Shown here one piece after another: positions 8,404 through 18,528 of a DNA stretch of 64,000 nt; positions within the stretch are counted from its first letter, which is position 1, and each line of letters opens with the position of its first letter. The translations under genes and the position numbers were made by a program. Under the pieces are notes generated by a model. It did not search any database and had not been told where the DNA came from. It was given only the letters and a program-made list of their open reading frames with translations. The stretch is from Paraburkholderia flava (GTDB taxonomy: Bacteria; Pseudomonadota; Gammaproteobacteria; Burkholderiales; Burkholderiaceae): assembly GCF_004359985.1 (NCBI RefSeq), contig NZ_SMRO01000002.1, forward strand, positions 2,370,536 through 2,434,535, written 5' to 3'.

Positions 8404-11400
8404 TCAATAAAACCAGTTGTAACGCGCGCCGAGCACCGTCACCGGCGTGCCGATCTTCGACACCCGCTGATGCTCGACGAACAGCGCCGCGTGATCGCCG
8501 CCGAACACCGTTCCCGCGATGCCCGCGCTGACCTCCGGCCCCCATCCCTGAATCGAATCGTGCACGATGCCGACGTCGAGAAACGGTCGCCAGCGATGCG
8601 TGTACTGCTCGCGCAGATCGTTGCCGAAGCCGGCGAACAAGCCGTACTGCGAATACGTCGCCGGAATGAAGTTGCCGGCTGTGGCCGGTTGATCGGTAGC
8701 GGGTAGCAGCGACGAGATCAGCGAATCCGCGTGGCCGCTCGCACCGTAGTCGCCATGAATACCGACGAGCCGCACCGTGTAGTCCGGATACGCGGTGCGA
8801 ATCCGGTAGCTCAACTGCGCAGTCGACAGCACGCCGCTGCCGAGGTACGTGCGCGCCTGGCTGTAGAAGCGGTCCGCCTCGACGCTGCCCGACATCGTGA
8901 TGCGTTCGCCGAGCTGCCACGTCAGGTCGGCAATCGCGTTGTCCTTCATGCCGCCCACGCGCAGTGTCGGCAGTTCGTCGGCGATCTGGTTGCGGCCCGC
9001 GCGCACGCCGAGCTGCAACGGCGAGTTGCGTCCGAACTCGGCGCCGATCCCGAACGTATAGAAACTGTCGAGCGCTTCGCGACGGCCGCCGTTAATCGTG
9101 AACGCGGTATCGAGCGTCTGACGGCGCGCATAGACGTTCACCGAGCGATCCACCGACGGCACGCCGACGAGCTGCGACACATCGGTCGAACGCTGGAAGT
9201 CCTGTGTGCCGGTCACGCCGATCATGTAGTGCTCGGCAATCTTGCGGCTGCCCGCGATCGTCTGCTCGATATAGTCGAGCGGATGTTCGACGTAGCTCGT
9301 CACCGTCGCATCGAGCGATTGCGGCCACGCGAGCGCGTTCTCGACGAGCCGTCGATGCATCTCGGTGTCGTCGGGTGCGCCGTCGAGGCCGTCGAACGCG
9401 AGCGCTTCCGCCTGCGCCGGATGATCGATAGCGACCGTCGCATCGATCCGGTCGTAGCGCGGCAGACGTGTGCCTTGCGCGAGCAGACGCTGCATCGTCG
9501 CGACGTCGTTGTCGGCGAGTGCGACGGTCAGCTGCGCGGCGGCCGGCTGCGCAAGACGGTTCACCGCCTGCAACGCGAGCCAGCGTTTCGCGAGCGGATT
9601 CGCTTCGTGCGACAGCGCCCATGCAACCGCGACGTCGCGTGCAACTGCGGCACGTAGCTGGCGGTCGTTGTCGAGCGCGGCAGTCGTTGCCTTGGACATG
9701 TGCTTCGACACGTCGAGCGGCGGCAGCCCGTGCGTATCGCCGAGCCGTGTGCGACGTTCGCGCACGACGTCCGCGCGGGTCGCATCATCGTTCAGCAGAT
9801 CGTCGAGCAGTGCAGCGGCCGTGTCCGCATCCGCGAAGTCACCCGCGAGCGCGACGCGGCGGCTGCGCAACTGCATCCGCGTCTCGGCGTCCTGCGATGC
9901 GCGCGTGCGGGCCGTGCCGCGCGCGGTCGTCTGCTTTGTTTGTTGCGTGCCATCCGCGCGCATCTGCAACCACACCTTGCGACGGATCGACCACGCGAGG
10001 TCGGACCGCCCCGCCATCTCCTGCGCATCAGCATAGGTCAGCAGCCACAGCGGATCGCGCGACATCAGCACGGACTGACGACGCAGGTATTCGAGCGCAT
10101 CGACGGGGCGGTTCAAACGCAGCTCCGCCGCCGCGTACGGTCCCCACAGCGGCGCGCTCTGCGCGGCCGTCGTGCGCCAGCGCACGAGCGCCGCACGCAG
10201 CTCGGCATCGGTGCCGTAATCGACGAGCGTCCACAGCAATGCGGCATCGAGATCCGCCGACGCGCCCGGCAGATCGACCGCGCGTTGCAGGTCATGCAGC
10301 GCATCGAGCGGACGACCGGTCTGCCGCTCGTATTCCGCACGCACGCCCAGAAAACCCGGCGACGCTTCGGCGGCCGCGCGTTCCTGCGGCGTGAGACCCG
10401 CGAGCAACGCGTCGATGCGTTCCATCGCGCCGGCATCGGTGTAATAGTAGACCGCTTCCTGCAACGCACGCACCGTGTGATCGCGCTGATAGCGCAGCTC
10501 GGAGATGCGGCCCGCGTCGATCGGATACGCGTCGTAGAAGTACGCCATGTCGCCGAGGTCGTCGGGCGTGGCGTCGCCGCCCGCGAGCAGATGACGGTAC
10601 GCGTCGTGCGCCGCATCGTCGCGTTGCAGCAGCCGCGCGAGTTCGCCGTAGTTGCGCCAGAACACGGTGTCGTCGTTTTTCGCGACGTGGCTCGCCGCTG
10701 TCATCGCCGCGAGTGCGCCGGCGTAGTCGCCGTCGCGGTACAGCACGCTCGCCGTGTGCAGCGCGTAGCGCGGATTGCCGGGGTCGCGCTGCTGCAACCG
10801 TCGATACATCGCGAGCGCCTTGTCGTCGTGACCCGCACGTTCCGCGAGCGCGCCGGTGCGTTCGTCGAGTGCGTTCGCCTCGCCGCCGCGCGGCAGGTTT
10901 TCGAGGAACGCGATCGCATCGTCGGGACGGCCCAGGCGTTCGTACGTCGCGGTGACCAGGTCGACGAGCTTCAGATCGTCCGGCGTCGCGCGCGCACTGT
11001 GCAGCAGCGCGGCGAGGTACGCATCGTCGTCATCGAGCATCGGCGCGATGCGCAGCACGTTCTGCCAGCCGAGCGGATCGTCGGTGGCGCGTGCGTATTG
11101 CAGCCAGGACTTCAGCGCGAGATCGGGGGACTTGTTCCACTCGGCGACCTGCGCGAGGCGCTTTTGCCACAGCGTCGATTGCGGGTCTTTTGCTAGCTGT
11201 GCCTGCGCGATTTTCTGCGCGCTCGATGGGTCGGACGATTCGAGGAACGATTGATACAACAGATCGGCTACGTCAGGCGTTACGGTCTTTGCTGCCGGTT
11301 GTGCGGGCGTGACGCGGATCGTGTGAGTGGTCGAAGCGACGACCTTGAGCACGCGCACGCGGTCGTACTGAGGTCTGTAGTTTGCCGATGCTGCGCGCAG

Positions 11401-12360
11401 GGCGAGTGCGAGTGGCATTGGGCCGTCGCGGTAGGCGTATGTCGGTGGCAAATGTGCGGGCACGCGCATCGGCGCGCCGAGTCGACCATCAGGCACCCTG
11501 TACGCGATCCCGCTAAACCCCGCCCGCCGCGCGAGCGCCTTCGCATACCGCTCGACTAGATCCGGCCTCTGCGCCGCGCGCGCGAGATTGAGCAGCGCGA
11601 CGAGCGTCGCCTGATCGTCGATCAGCGTGTCGCTCTGCCGCTGCGCGACGGCGATCGCGTCAGCGGTCAGGTTGCCCGCCTGCAATGCGTGAATGCCTTC
11701 GATAAAGCAATGCCGCTGCGCATCCAGCGTCGGTGCATCGGCCTCGCGACGGAACCAGCTGTCGGCCGCCTGCCGGTAATCGCCGGTCTGCAGCGCGTAG
11801 CGCGCAACCTCCGCGTCCCACTGGTCCCGATGCGCGACGTCCTGCTGCGCGAGCCGTGCGTAGAAGCGCAATGCGAGCGCGGGCGCATCGACCGACGCCG
11901 CGTACTGCGCGAGCCACGCGAGATCGTGACTGGACCAGTCGAGCGCGGCCGCATCGGCGACCTGCGCGCGCAACGCATCGAGCGACGCCGCGCGACGCGG
12001 ATCGTCGGCGGGCATCGCGAACGTGCGCTGCTGTGCGATCGCGAGCCGCAGACGCATCGCATCCTGGCGCATCCGCGCGGACGGCTGCGCGTCCATCCGC
12101 TGCACGATGCGGCTCGCGTCCGCGAGACGGCCGAGCGAGACGTACTGCGCACCGAGCATCGACAGGAATTCTTCATCGCGCGGCCGCACCTTCAGCCACG
12201 CTTCGAGGTACGCCGCGCTCAGATCGCTCGGCGCACCGACCGTCGCCATCCGCTCGCGCAGGCCACCGCGCGGCGCGACCGCGTAGCAGGTCAGCAGCAC
12301 GACGCCCGCCAGCAACAGCACGAGCCACAGCGGAACGATGCGCGGACGGTTATCGACCAC
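8404..12360 (-). CDS. pelB: PelB, TPR scaffold and outer-membrane beta-barrel exporter
   Basis: The protein has 1318 residues. An N-terminal transmembrane anchor (about 8-25) is followed by a long array of TPR helices (about 40-950) and a C-terminal beta-barrel (about 1000-1318) ending in the aromatic sequence YNWFY. PelB tethers PelA in the periplasm and exports Pel through its barrel. I chose the GTG at 12360, which overlaps the end of pelA by 11 bp and is directly followed by the transmembrane segment. It is somewhat longer than the 1193-residue P. aeruginosa PelB, mostly in the TPR part. Confidence 0.93.
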   Translation of the reverse strand: MVDNRPRIVPLWLVLLLAGVVLLTCYAVAPRGGLRERMATVGAPSDLSAAYLEAWLKVRPRDEEFLSMLGAQYVSLGRLADASRIVQRMDAQPSARMRQDAMRLRLAIAQQRTFAMPADDPRRAASLDALRAQVADAAALDWSSHDLAWLAQYAASVDAPALALRFYARLAQQDVAHRDQWDAEVARYALQTGDYRQAADSWFRREADAPTLDAQRHCFIEGIHALQAGNLTADAIAVAQRQSDTLIDDQATLVALLNLARAAQRPDLVERYAKALARRAGFSGIAYRVPDGRLGAPMRVPAHLPPTYAYRDGPMPLALALRAASANYRPQYDRVRVLKVVASTTHTIRVTPAQPAAKTVTPDVADLLYQSFLESSDPSSAQKIAQAQLAKDPQSTLWQKRLAQVAEWNKSPDLALKSWLQYARATDDPLGWQNVLRIAPMLDDDDAYLAALLHSARATPDDLKLVDLVTATYERLGRPDDAIAFLENLPRGGEANALDERTGALAERAGHDDKALAMYRRLQQRDPGNPRYALHTASVLYRDGDYAGALAAMTAASHVAKNDDTVFWRNYGELARLLQRDDAAHDAYRHLLAGGDATPDDLGDMAYFYDAYPIDAGRISELRYQRDHTVRALQEAVYYYTDAGAMERIDALLAGLTPQERAAAEASPGFLGVRAEYERQTGRPLDALHDLQRAVDLPGASADLDAALLWTLVDYGTDAELRAALVRWRTTAAQSAPLWGPYAAAELRLNRPVDALEYLRRQSVLMSRDPLWLLTYADAQEMAGRSDLAWSIRRKVWLQMRADGTQQTKQTTARGTARTRASQDAETRMQLRSRRVALAGDFADADTAAALLDDLLNDDATRADVVRERRTRLGDTHGLPPLDVSKHMSKATTAALDNDRQLRAAVARDVAVAWALSHEANPLAKRWLALQAVNRLAQPAAAQLTVALADNDVATMQRLLAQGTRLPRYDRIDATVAIDHPAQAEALAFDGLDGAPDDTEMHRRLVENALAWPQSLDATVTSYVEHPLDYIEQTIAGSRKIAEHYMIGVTGTQDFQRSTDVSQLVGVPSVDRSVNVYARRQTLDTAFTINGGRREALDSFYTFGIGAEFGRNSPLQLGVRAGRNQIADELPTLRVGGMKDNAIADLTWQLGERITMSGSVEADRFYSQARTYLGSGVLSTAQLSYRIRTAYPDYTVRLVGIHGDYGASGHADSLISSLLPATDQPATAGNFIPATYSQYGLFAGFGNDLREQYTHRWRPFLDVGIVHDSIQGWGPEVSAGIAGTVFGGDHAALFVEHQRVSKIGTPVTVLGARYNWFY

Positions 12361-15142
12361 AGTAGATCTCGACAGGCTGATAACGCATCGGCTCAACCGG
12401 GTTCGCTGCGGTATCGAAACGCAGATACGCGCCGTCGCGTTTCGTAGCGACCTGTTGCCCCGCGACCTGCACACTGCAGCTCTGCGCGTTGGCCAGTTTC
12501 ACGAACGGCTGGTAGTAGCCGCCGAATTCGAAATCCAGATGCCCGGGGGTGCGTCGAAAATGCCGGACGAAACCATTGGCTTCCGCGATGTACGGCACCG
12601 TGTTCTCGCCGTACGCAGCACCCGACGCCGAGGGAAAAACCACGCGCGCCGCACCGTCGGCGATGTGCACGTAAGTGCCGTCCGGGCCCGCTGCATAACC
12701 GGTCACACCGGACGACGCGAGCAGGTTCGGCGCATCGTTGCGCGGCCAGTGCAGTTCGCGCACGTTGCCGTTGCCGCGCACGACCCACGCGCCACCGATC
12801 ATTTCGCGCGCGACCGCGAAGCTGCGCCAGTCGAGCACCTTGTGCGTGTAGTCGGTGATGTAGACCGGCAGCACCGGCTGCTTCAGCACCGTCGAAAAAA
12901 TCTGGTCGAGTGCGCGCAGCGATGCGATCTTCGTGCCGCTGTACATGTGGTAGTACACGTCGATCGGCTTGAAGCGCAGCGGCCGGTCGGTCATGTCGTA
13001 GGTTTCGAGTACCTGCGTGAAGCCGTAGAACGGACCGAGCCAGTTGTTCGTGTAGACGTTCTCGTCCTGGTTCGGCGCATACACCTGGTACGCGCCCGGC
13101 CCCTTGTCGACACCGATCGGTGCGATGTGCGTCCAGCTGTTCGCGGACTTGCGGATGATCGTGTCGCCGCCGTTGATGTTCTGCACGCCGGCTTCGTACG
13201 CCTTGCGCACTGCGATCGCGGGCGGTTCGCAGTCGCCGGGCCATTGCAGCACTTCGGTGCGCTTGCCCGGCGGCGCGAGACGCGAATTGATGTAGTCGAT
13301 CGAGCCGGTGATCTCGCGATCGAGGTTGAACGTGTAGCCCGGAATGTTCAGCGAGAACGCGGTGTCGCCGCCATTTCCACGATCCACACGATCGACCCGC
13401 GTGCCGGTCGTCAGATCGAGGTCGGCCATCTGGAACGGATGCGAGTACGTATGCGAGCCGATCTGCACATACGGCAGCGCGAACATCTGACGCGCGAGCG
13501 CTTCGAGGCGCGGCGAAATCTTCGGATACAGCCCGCTCGGACCCACTTCGCCTTCGATCACCGACAGCGTCATCGGCACCTTGTAGCGCGTGAAAATCTG
13601 CTGATACAGCGCGTCGCCGGAATAGTCGGCGCCGGGAAACTCCGCGCGCGACGCATAGCCGTCGCCGTCCACGTGCGTCATGAACAGACGCCGGCCGTTC
13701 TCGGTCGTCACACTCGGCGACGGCATCGGCACGAGCCGCAGCGCGGCGCTCATGAATGCGATCGGCTGGATCGCCCAGCGCGTCTGGCCGATGCCGTTCA
13801 GCGACACGATCGTGTGCGGGCTCAGCGTGTAGCCGCCCCACGGCGTGATCGCAGCGGCATCGACGGTGCTGCCCGACGCCGTGAGGCGCAGCAGCGGCCT
13901 GCTCCTGTCGCCTACATGGATACCGACGAGATCGCGTGCATCCGGCTTCGGGGCGATCTCGAAGCCCATCATCGGATCGTGCACGACGACGCCGACCGGC
14001 CCCGCGAACGGGCCCGGCACCGGCTGCAGATCGAGCGCTGCGCCCTCCTGCTCCGCCGCGTCGAAGCCGAACTGGCCCATGAACGCGACCGGCACGTGGT
14101 CCGCGATGCGCGCGTCGATCCAGCGCTGCCACGTCGCGGGATCGACCGGGTCCGCGCCCTCGATCCATGCGACCACGCCCGCGTAGCGGTCGGGCGTGAT
14201 GTCGGCGGGCAGCGGCGCGTTCAGGTCCGCGTACTCGACGTCGTAGCCGAGGTAGTTGAGCGGCGTCGCGAGGTTGCGCACGCCGAGCGTTTCGTCGAGC
14301 GGCTGGTCGGCGTCGCGGTTCTGCACGATCAGTACCTTGCGCGGCAGCACCTCGATCGAGCCGATGCCGACCACGTCGCGTGCCGCGCTGGTGACGTACG
14401 GCTTGACGCCCGTCGCGATGACTTGCGCAGCCATCGCGCGCGCACATGCGCGGTCGGTGCGCGGACAGATTTCGATCGACAGCACCGGCACACCGGTCTG
14501 CGATGTGAACGCGTGCGCCGCGTCGCCGCGCGCGGTGCGATCCGCTCCCGACACGTCGCGCACCGAACGCGGGTCATTGCCGTCATCGCCATCCGGGAAA
14601 CCACGCACGAGCGGCGGCCCGAGCACGGCGTACAACCCGCGTGCATGCGGTAACGCCGCGCGCAACGCATCCGCGCCGCCGACGATCAGCTGCACGTCCG
14701 GATGCGCCGCGCGGATCGCATCGATCGACGCGATCGCATCGGGCGTGTCGAGTTCGAAGCCTCGATAGCCGCGCTGCCACAACGGCTCGATGCGTTGCGC
14801 GACGAATGCCGAAGGATCGAGCGCCGTGCCTGCCTTCGACACTTTCGCGAACCAGATCGTGTGCGCGAGCGGATGCGTCGACGGATCGAAACCGCGCGAC
14901 GGGTTCAGCACGACGGCGTCGAAGGCCTGCAGCAGCGCGACGGGCGGTTGCGGGCCGTCGAAGAACGCGACGTTGCGGCGCAGGGGTTCGGGGCGTCCGG
15001 CCTGGGTCTGCGCTTGTGTCTGCGCCTGCGGTTGAGTCAGCGTCTGCGTCTGTGCAAACGTGAAGGTCGGCGCGAACGTCGCGGCAAGCGCGAGCAGCGC
15101 GATCAGCGCATTCGCGACCATTTCGTCTAGCGCCATGCGCAT
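12350..15142 (-). CDS. pelA: PelA, periplasmic Pel deacetylase with GH114-like domain
   Basis: The protein has about 930 residues. A signal peptide (ending near TFTFAQ) is followed by a GH114-like barrel (about 40-260), a central reductase-like region and a CE-type polysaccharide deacetylase domain. The deacetylase metal motifs are present: 'THVDGDGYASR' (the HxDxD motif) and 'GSHTYSHPF'. PelA partly deacetylates Pel before export. The GH114-like part keeps 'GFELDTPD' but where the stand-alone paralogue reads ILNRGFE it reads LIVGGADAL, so a catalytic Glu seems missing. The start is uncertain: ATG at 15142, 15136 or 15121, or TTG at 15178; I chose 15142. Confidence 0.93.
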   Translation of the reverse strand: MRMALDEMVANALIALLALAATFAPTFTFAQTQTLTQPQAQTQAQTQAGRPEPLRRNVAFFDGPQPPVALLQAFDAVVLNPSRGFDPSTHPLAHTIWFAKVSKAGTALDPSAFVAQRIEPLWQRGYRGFELDTPDAIASIDAIRAAHPDVQLIVGGADALRAALPHARGLYAVLGPPLVRGFPDGDDGNDPRSVRDVSGADRTARGDAAHAFTSQTGVPVLSIEICPRTDRACARAMAAQVIATGVKPYVTSAARDVVGIGSIEVLPRKVLIVQNRDADQPLDETLGVRNLATPLNYLGYDVEYADLNAPLPADITPDRYAGVVAWIEGADPVDPATWQRWIDARIADHVPVAFMGQFGFDAAEQEGAALDLQPVPGPFAGPVGVVVHDPMMGFEIAPKPDARDLVGIHVGDRSRPLLRLTASGSTVDAAAITPWGGYTLSPHTIVSLNGIGQTRWAIQPIAFMSAALRLVPMPSPSVTTENGRRLFMTHVDGDGYASRAEFPGADYSGDALYQQIFTRYKVPMTLSVIEGEVGPSGLYPKISPRLEALARQMFALPYVQIGSHTYSHPFQMADLDLTTGTRVDRVDRGNGGDTAFSLNIPGYTFNLDREITGSIDYINSRLAPPGKRTEVLQWPGDCEPPAIAVRKAYEAGVQNINGGDTIIRKSANSWTHIAPIGVDKGPGAYQVYAPNQDENVYTNNWLGPFYGFTQVLETYDMTDRPLRFKPIDVYYHMYSGTKIASLRALDQIFSTVLKQPVLPVYITDYTHKVLDWRSFAVAREMIGGAWVVRGNGNVRELHWPRNDAPNLLASSGVTGYAAGPDGTYVHIADGAARVVFPSASGAAYGENTVPYIAEANGFVRHFRRTPGHLDFEFGGYYQPFVKLANAQSCSVQVAGQQVATKRDGAYLRFDTAANPVEPMRYQPVEIYCGR

Positions 15143-15908
15143 GGTCGCGATGGCGAGTCCTCGTCGGGCGTTCTTCAAGTCGTATCGTTCCGGACGTGTC
15201 GCGGCGCCCGCGCGGATTCGCGCGGCGCGGCGGGCAACAGGATTAGCGGGTCGCGTGAAGCGTCGAGGTGCGCGGTCGCCTCGGCGAAATCGTCACGCGC
15301 CGCGCGTGACCGCCCGATCGGCGAACCGGCGAAGTCGCATCCGGGGACAACGGAATGAAAGGGAAAATCCGCACGTTCATGGCCATTTGATCGTCAGAAT
15401 GTTCTGGTTCCAGTCGGCCGCGAATGCGATTGCAGTGATGAGGTTGCAAATGCGATTGCAGGCGAAGCCGAAAGTCCTCTATCGGGCAAACCCTCGTTCA
15501 ATAATGACCGGCGAATGATTCGATGCTGAATATTTTTCCGACTTACGCATCCATTTCGACCCGGCATTACGGACGAAGCGCGGCGGATTTTAACCGAGGT
15601 ATCCTGAAAATGGCACCATTGTTAAATGAAAACTGTGCAGCGGCTGGGGGCGCGGCTCACGTCGCGACCGCAATCGTCGTCGAGATCGTGGTTCCGGCGA
15701 ATACGGTCAACGCAAGCCCTTGAGCGAGCCGTAATATCCCGGCAATTGAAATCGATATAGCGGAGCGCATTTTTTGAACCGTCGATGCTAAGCGTTAACG
15801 GCGCCATTTCGCGCATCTTTAATGCTCGCAAACGTTAGCGATTACAGCTGCAGCGAATTAACTCGCCATGAAAAGCCGACGCCTCGCGCGCTGTGACAGA
15901 ATGCGTTC
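15143..15908. other. Intergenic region upstream of pelA, divergent to the AraC gene
   Basis: About 770 bp lie between the pelA start and the AraC-type gene. The half near pelA is GC-rich; the stretch 15480-15860 is distinctly AT-richer, with tracts such as gaatatttttcc. It must hold the pel promoter, but I see no site I can name and no convincing gene. The short open frames here lack ribosome binding sites and family features. Confidence 0.5.
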
Positions 15909-16730
15909 ATGGCAACCCAGATTTTCTGGCGCGACCGCGCGCTACCCTTCGTCGAGAGCCGTCGTGCATGCCGCAGCCACGCGTGCTACGTGCCGCACGC
16001 GCACGACACCGTCTCCATTGGAGCGGTCGATCACGGCACAAGCCTCTTTTCGTCCGACGGCACAACGACGCGTGTCATGCCCGGCAGCCTCGTGATGGTG
16101 CCGGCCGGCCATGTGCACGCGTGCAACCCCGAGCCGGGCGCGTCGTGGAGCTATCAGATGCTTCACCTGGATCGCGACTGGGTACACGCGGTGCTGGCCG
16201 AAAGCGACGACGACGCGGCCGCCCCGCTCGCGCATCCCGCCGTGGGTCATGCGCGCGCTGCGTACGAGCAGTTCTGCGCACTGAACGACCTGCTCTTTTC
16301 CGCTGCCGATCCGGCAGAGAAAGAAACGGCGCTGATCGAGTTCGTAGGCGGCCGCGGCTGGCTCCCTGCGCCGCTTCCCGGGGCCCAGCCGCCGCGGCTC
16401 GCGCCGGTGAGGCTCAAGCGCATCGTCGCGTTGCTCGAGGAAGACTGCGGCGAGCGGCTGCCTGTCGAGCAACTCGCCGCGCTCGCGGGCATGAGCCGTT
16501 ACGCGTTCATCCGCGCGTTTCGTGCACGGACCGGCATGACGCCGCACGCGTACCAGCTCGATCTGCGGATTCGCCGTGCCCGCGCGCTGCTGCGCGCCGG
16601 CCGCGCCTTGACCGACGTGGCGCACGAGCTCGGTTTCGCCGATCAGAGCCACTTCCAGCGCGTATTCAAGCAGCGCGTCGCGGTGACACCGGGCGGCTAC
16701 AGCCGCTGCAACGCACACGACGACGTATAA
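15909..16730 (+). CDS. AraC-family transcriptional regulator
   Basis: The 273-residue protein has an N-terminal cupin-like AraC binding domain (about 15-150, with 'HAHDTVSIGAVDHG' and 'VPAGHVHACNPE') and a C-terminal double helix-turn-helix (about 170-268, with 'GMSRYAFIRAFRARTGMTPHAY' split across two helices). The order and length are standard for the family. The gene is followed after 95 bp by a LysE-family exporter on the same strand, which it probably controls; that pairing is common for amino-acid exporters. The effector is unknown. Confidence 0.9.
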   Translation: MATQIFWRDRALPFVESRRACRSHACYVPHAHDTVSIGAVDHGTSLFSSDGTTTRVMPGSLVMVPAGHVHACNPEPGASWSYQMLHLDRDWVHAVLAESDDDAAAPLAHPAVGHARAAYEQFCALNDLLFSAADPAEKETALIEFVGGRGWLPAPLPGAQPPRLAPVRLKRIVALLEEDCGERLPVEQLAALAGMSRYAFIRAFRARTGMTPHAYQLDLRIRRARALLRAGRALTDVAHELGFADQSHFQRVFKQRVAVTPGGYSRCNAHDDV

Positions 16731-16825
16731 CGTCACCTACCTGCGCCCGGCTCCACGTCGCGCACTTTTCTTCAATACGGCGCGCCCACTTCCCACGACA
16801 CTCGGTTTCCATTCAAGGAGCCGTC

Positions 16826-17503
16826 ATGGGGATTTCGCTACAACAGTTCGCCGCGGTCGCCGGTGCGCACTTTCTTGCGCTGCTGAGTCCGGGACCCGAT
16901 TTCTTTCTCGTCGTGCGCAGCGCGTTGCTACGTGGCTGGCGTAAGACCAACGTGGTCTGTTTCGGCATCGCGCTCGCCAATGGTGTGTTCATTGCGCTCG
17001 CTATCGGCGGCTTCGCGGCGCTGCGCCGGCATGGCACACCGTTCGTGATCATCGAAGCGGCCGGATGCGGCTATCTGATCTATCTCGGCGTACTGTTCCT
17101 GCGCCATGCGGGTAAATCGCCGGTCACGCGCGGATCGAGTGGATCAGACGAAATGGACTCGCGCATCGGCGCCGCCGCGCAGACCGGATGGCCGCTGCGT
17201 TTCGCGAGCGGCTTTATGTCCGCCATCCTGAACCCGAAGAACGCGCTGTTCTACGTGAGTCTTTTCTCTGTCCTCGCGGGGCGGCAGGCGACATTCGGCG
17301 TGCAACTGGTATACGGCGTCTGGATGTTCGGCGCGGTGCTCGCGTGGGATGTACTCGTCGCGATCGGCATTGGACATCCGGCCGTCGTCGCGCGATTCGA
17401 ACGACACCACGCAGCCATCGACCGGATCACCGGTGTCGTACTGCTGCTCGTAGCGATCGGTGCGCTCACGATGCTGGTCCGGCAACACACGGGATGGCTC
17501 TGA
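16826..17503 (+). CDS. LysE/RhtB-family amino-acid exporter
   Basis: The 225-residue inner-membrane protein has about six hydrophobic segments. The family hallmark 'LLSPGPDFFLVVRSAL' is near residue 20 and 'NPKNALFYVSLFS' is near residue 138. LysE/RhtB proteins export amino acids such as lysine, homoserine or threonine. An AAGGAG ribosome binding site lies five bases before the ATG at 16826. Its substrate cannot be read from the sequence. Confidence 0.9.
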   Translation: MGISLQQFAAVAGAHFLALLSPGPDFFLVVRSALLRGWRKTNVVCFGIALANGVFIALAIGGFAALRRHGTPFVIIEAAGCGYLIYLGVLFLRHAGKSPVTRGSSGSDEMDSRIGAAAQTGWPLRFASGFMSAILNPKNALFYVSLFSVLAGRQATFGVQLVYGVWMFGAVLAWDVLVAIGIGHPAVVARFERHHAAIDRITGVVLLLVAIGALTMLVRQHTGWL

Positions 17504-17533
17504 CATCACCGTCGAAGCTGCCGCACCGCAGGA

Positions 17534-18028
17534 TCACGCTTCATCATCCGCGATCCGCTGTGCAAGCTCGGCAATCTGCGCAGGCGCGAACACGTCGATG
17601 CCATGCTGCCGCAACAGCGTGGCCGTCACGCCCGCGCCCGGATGGGTCGCGCCGCTGAACGTGCCGTCGTAGACGAAACTGCTGCCGCACGACGGACTGC
17701 CGTCCGCGAGCAACGCATAGCGGCAGCCATGCGCCTGCGCGAGTTGCAACGCGTGCTGCGCACCTTTGATGAAAAGCGCGGTGACGTCGCTGCCCGTGTC
17801 GTCGGCGATCGTCGCGCGTGCGTCGAGCACGTCGGCGCCGTTCTGATGCCACTGGATTTCAGCGGGCGGACGCGGCGTCGGGAAACCGGCCGCAACTTCG
17901 GGACACACAATCACCAGCCGTCTTTCGTCGGACCACGTCTGCCACAGCGCATCGTGCAGCGTCTTCGCGCGGCCGTCGTAACGCACCGGCATGCCGGCAA
18001 GACACGCGCTGACCAGAATCCTGTGCAT
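17534..18028 (-). CDS. DUF523 family protein
   Basis: The 164-residue protein begins [19 protein letters not shown] and contains '[18 protein letters not shown]' and '[18 protein letters not shown]'. This is the conserved Cys-containing pattern of DUF523, whose biochemical role is not established. The length is usual for the family. I used the ATG at 18028 because the conserved N-terminus begins there, although the frame stays open upstream. It converges with the LysE gene, with a 30-bp gap. Confidence 0.88.
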   Translation of the reverse strand: MHRILVSACLAGMPVRYDGRAKTLHDALWQTWSDERRLVIVCPEVAAGFPTPRPPAEIQWHQNGADVLDARATIADDTGSDVTALFIKGAQHALQLAQAHGCRYALLADGSPSCGSSFVYDGTFSGATHPGAGVTATLLRQHGIDVFAPAQIAELAQRIADDEA

Positions 18029-18202
18029 TTTCAAATGAGCCTTTGGATAGGGCTTCGCAAAGCATCGGTGCAAAACCGCGAGCTTGCCCGCGCGGCTCGC
18101 GGATGGCAACCGGTGCCAGGCATGCCGGTTGCTAAGACAACACACGGCATGCGCACCGCGCGCGTGATCATTTCATATCAACACACCATCGGTGGAGGTC
18201 TC

Positions 18203-18364
18203 ATGCTTCGTTATGCAGCCATCTTTTTCGTCATTGCGATCATCGCCGCCGTGTTCGGTTTCGGCGGCATCGCGGCGGGCGCCGCAGAAATCGCCAAGGT
18301 CCTGTTCTTCATCTTCATCGTGATCTTCCTCGTCACGCTGCTGATGGGCGTCGTACGACGGTGA
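18203..18364 (+). CDS. DUF1328 small membrane protein
   Basis: The 53-residue protein has two hydrophobic helices separated by a glycine/alanine turn ('[21 protein letters not shown]'), the exact pattern of DUF1328/YtjA-type membrane proteins. The ATG at 18203 is preceded by GGTGGAGG. Family members are often stress-induced inner-membrane peptides of unknown role. It is short but clearly real. Confidence 0.9.
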   Translation: MLRYAAIFFVIAIIAAVFGFGGIAAGAAEIAKVLFFIFIVIFLVTLLMGVVRR

Positions 18365-18528
18365 TGCGGTCGGGGGCCGGTCGCGTCGCGCGGCCGCCCG
18401 CGCAAACCGCTCACCACAGATACGACGATTGACACGTTCGCGTTCTGCGACTTCGACGAATCGTCGATGTAGCGCCGGCTCGAGGGCAATGCCTTCAGCC
18501 GGCGCTTCGTCGTACCTATGCGAAGCAT

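Noticed and set aside
12338..14653. Long plus-strand open frame opposite pelA, and similar ones opposite pelB, pelD and pelG
   Set aside because: Composition is typical of GC-rich antisense frames (Arg/His/Gln-rich) and there are no domains. The pel genes on the other strand are certain.
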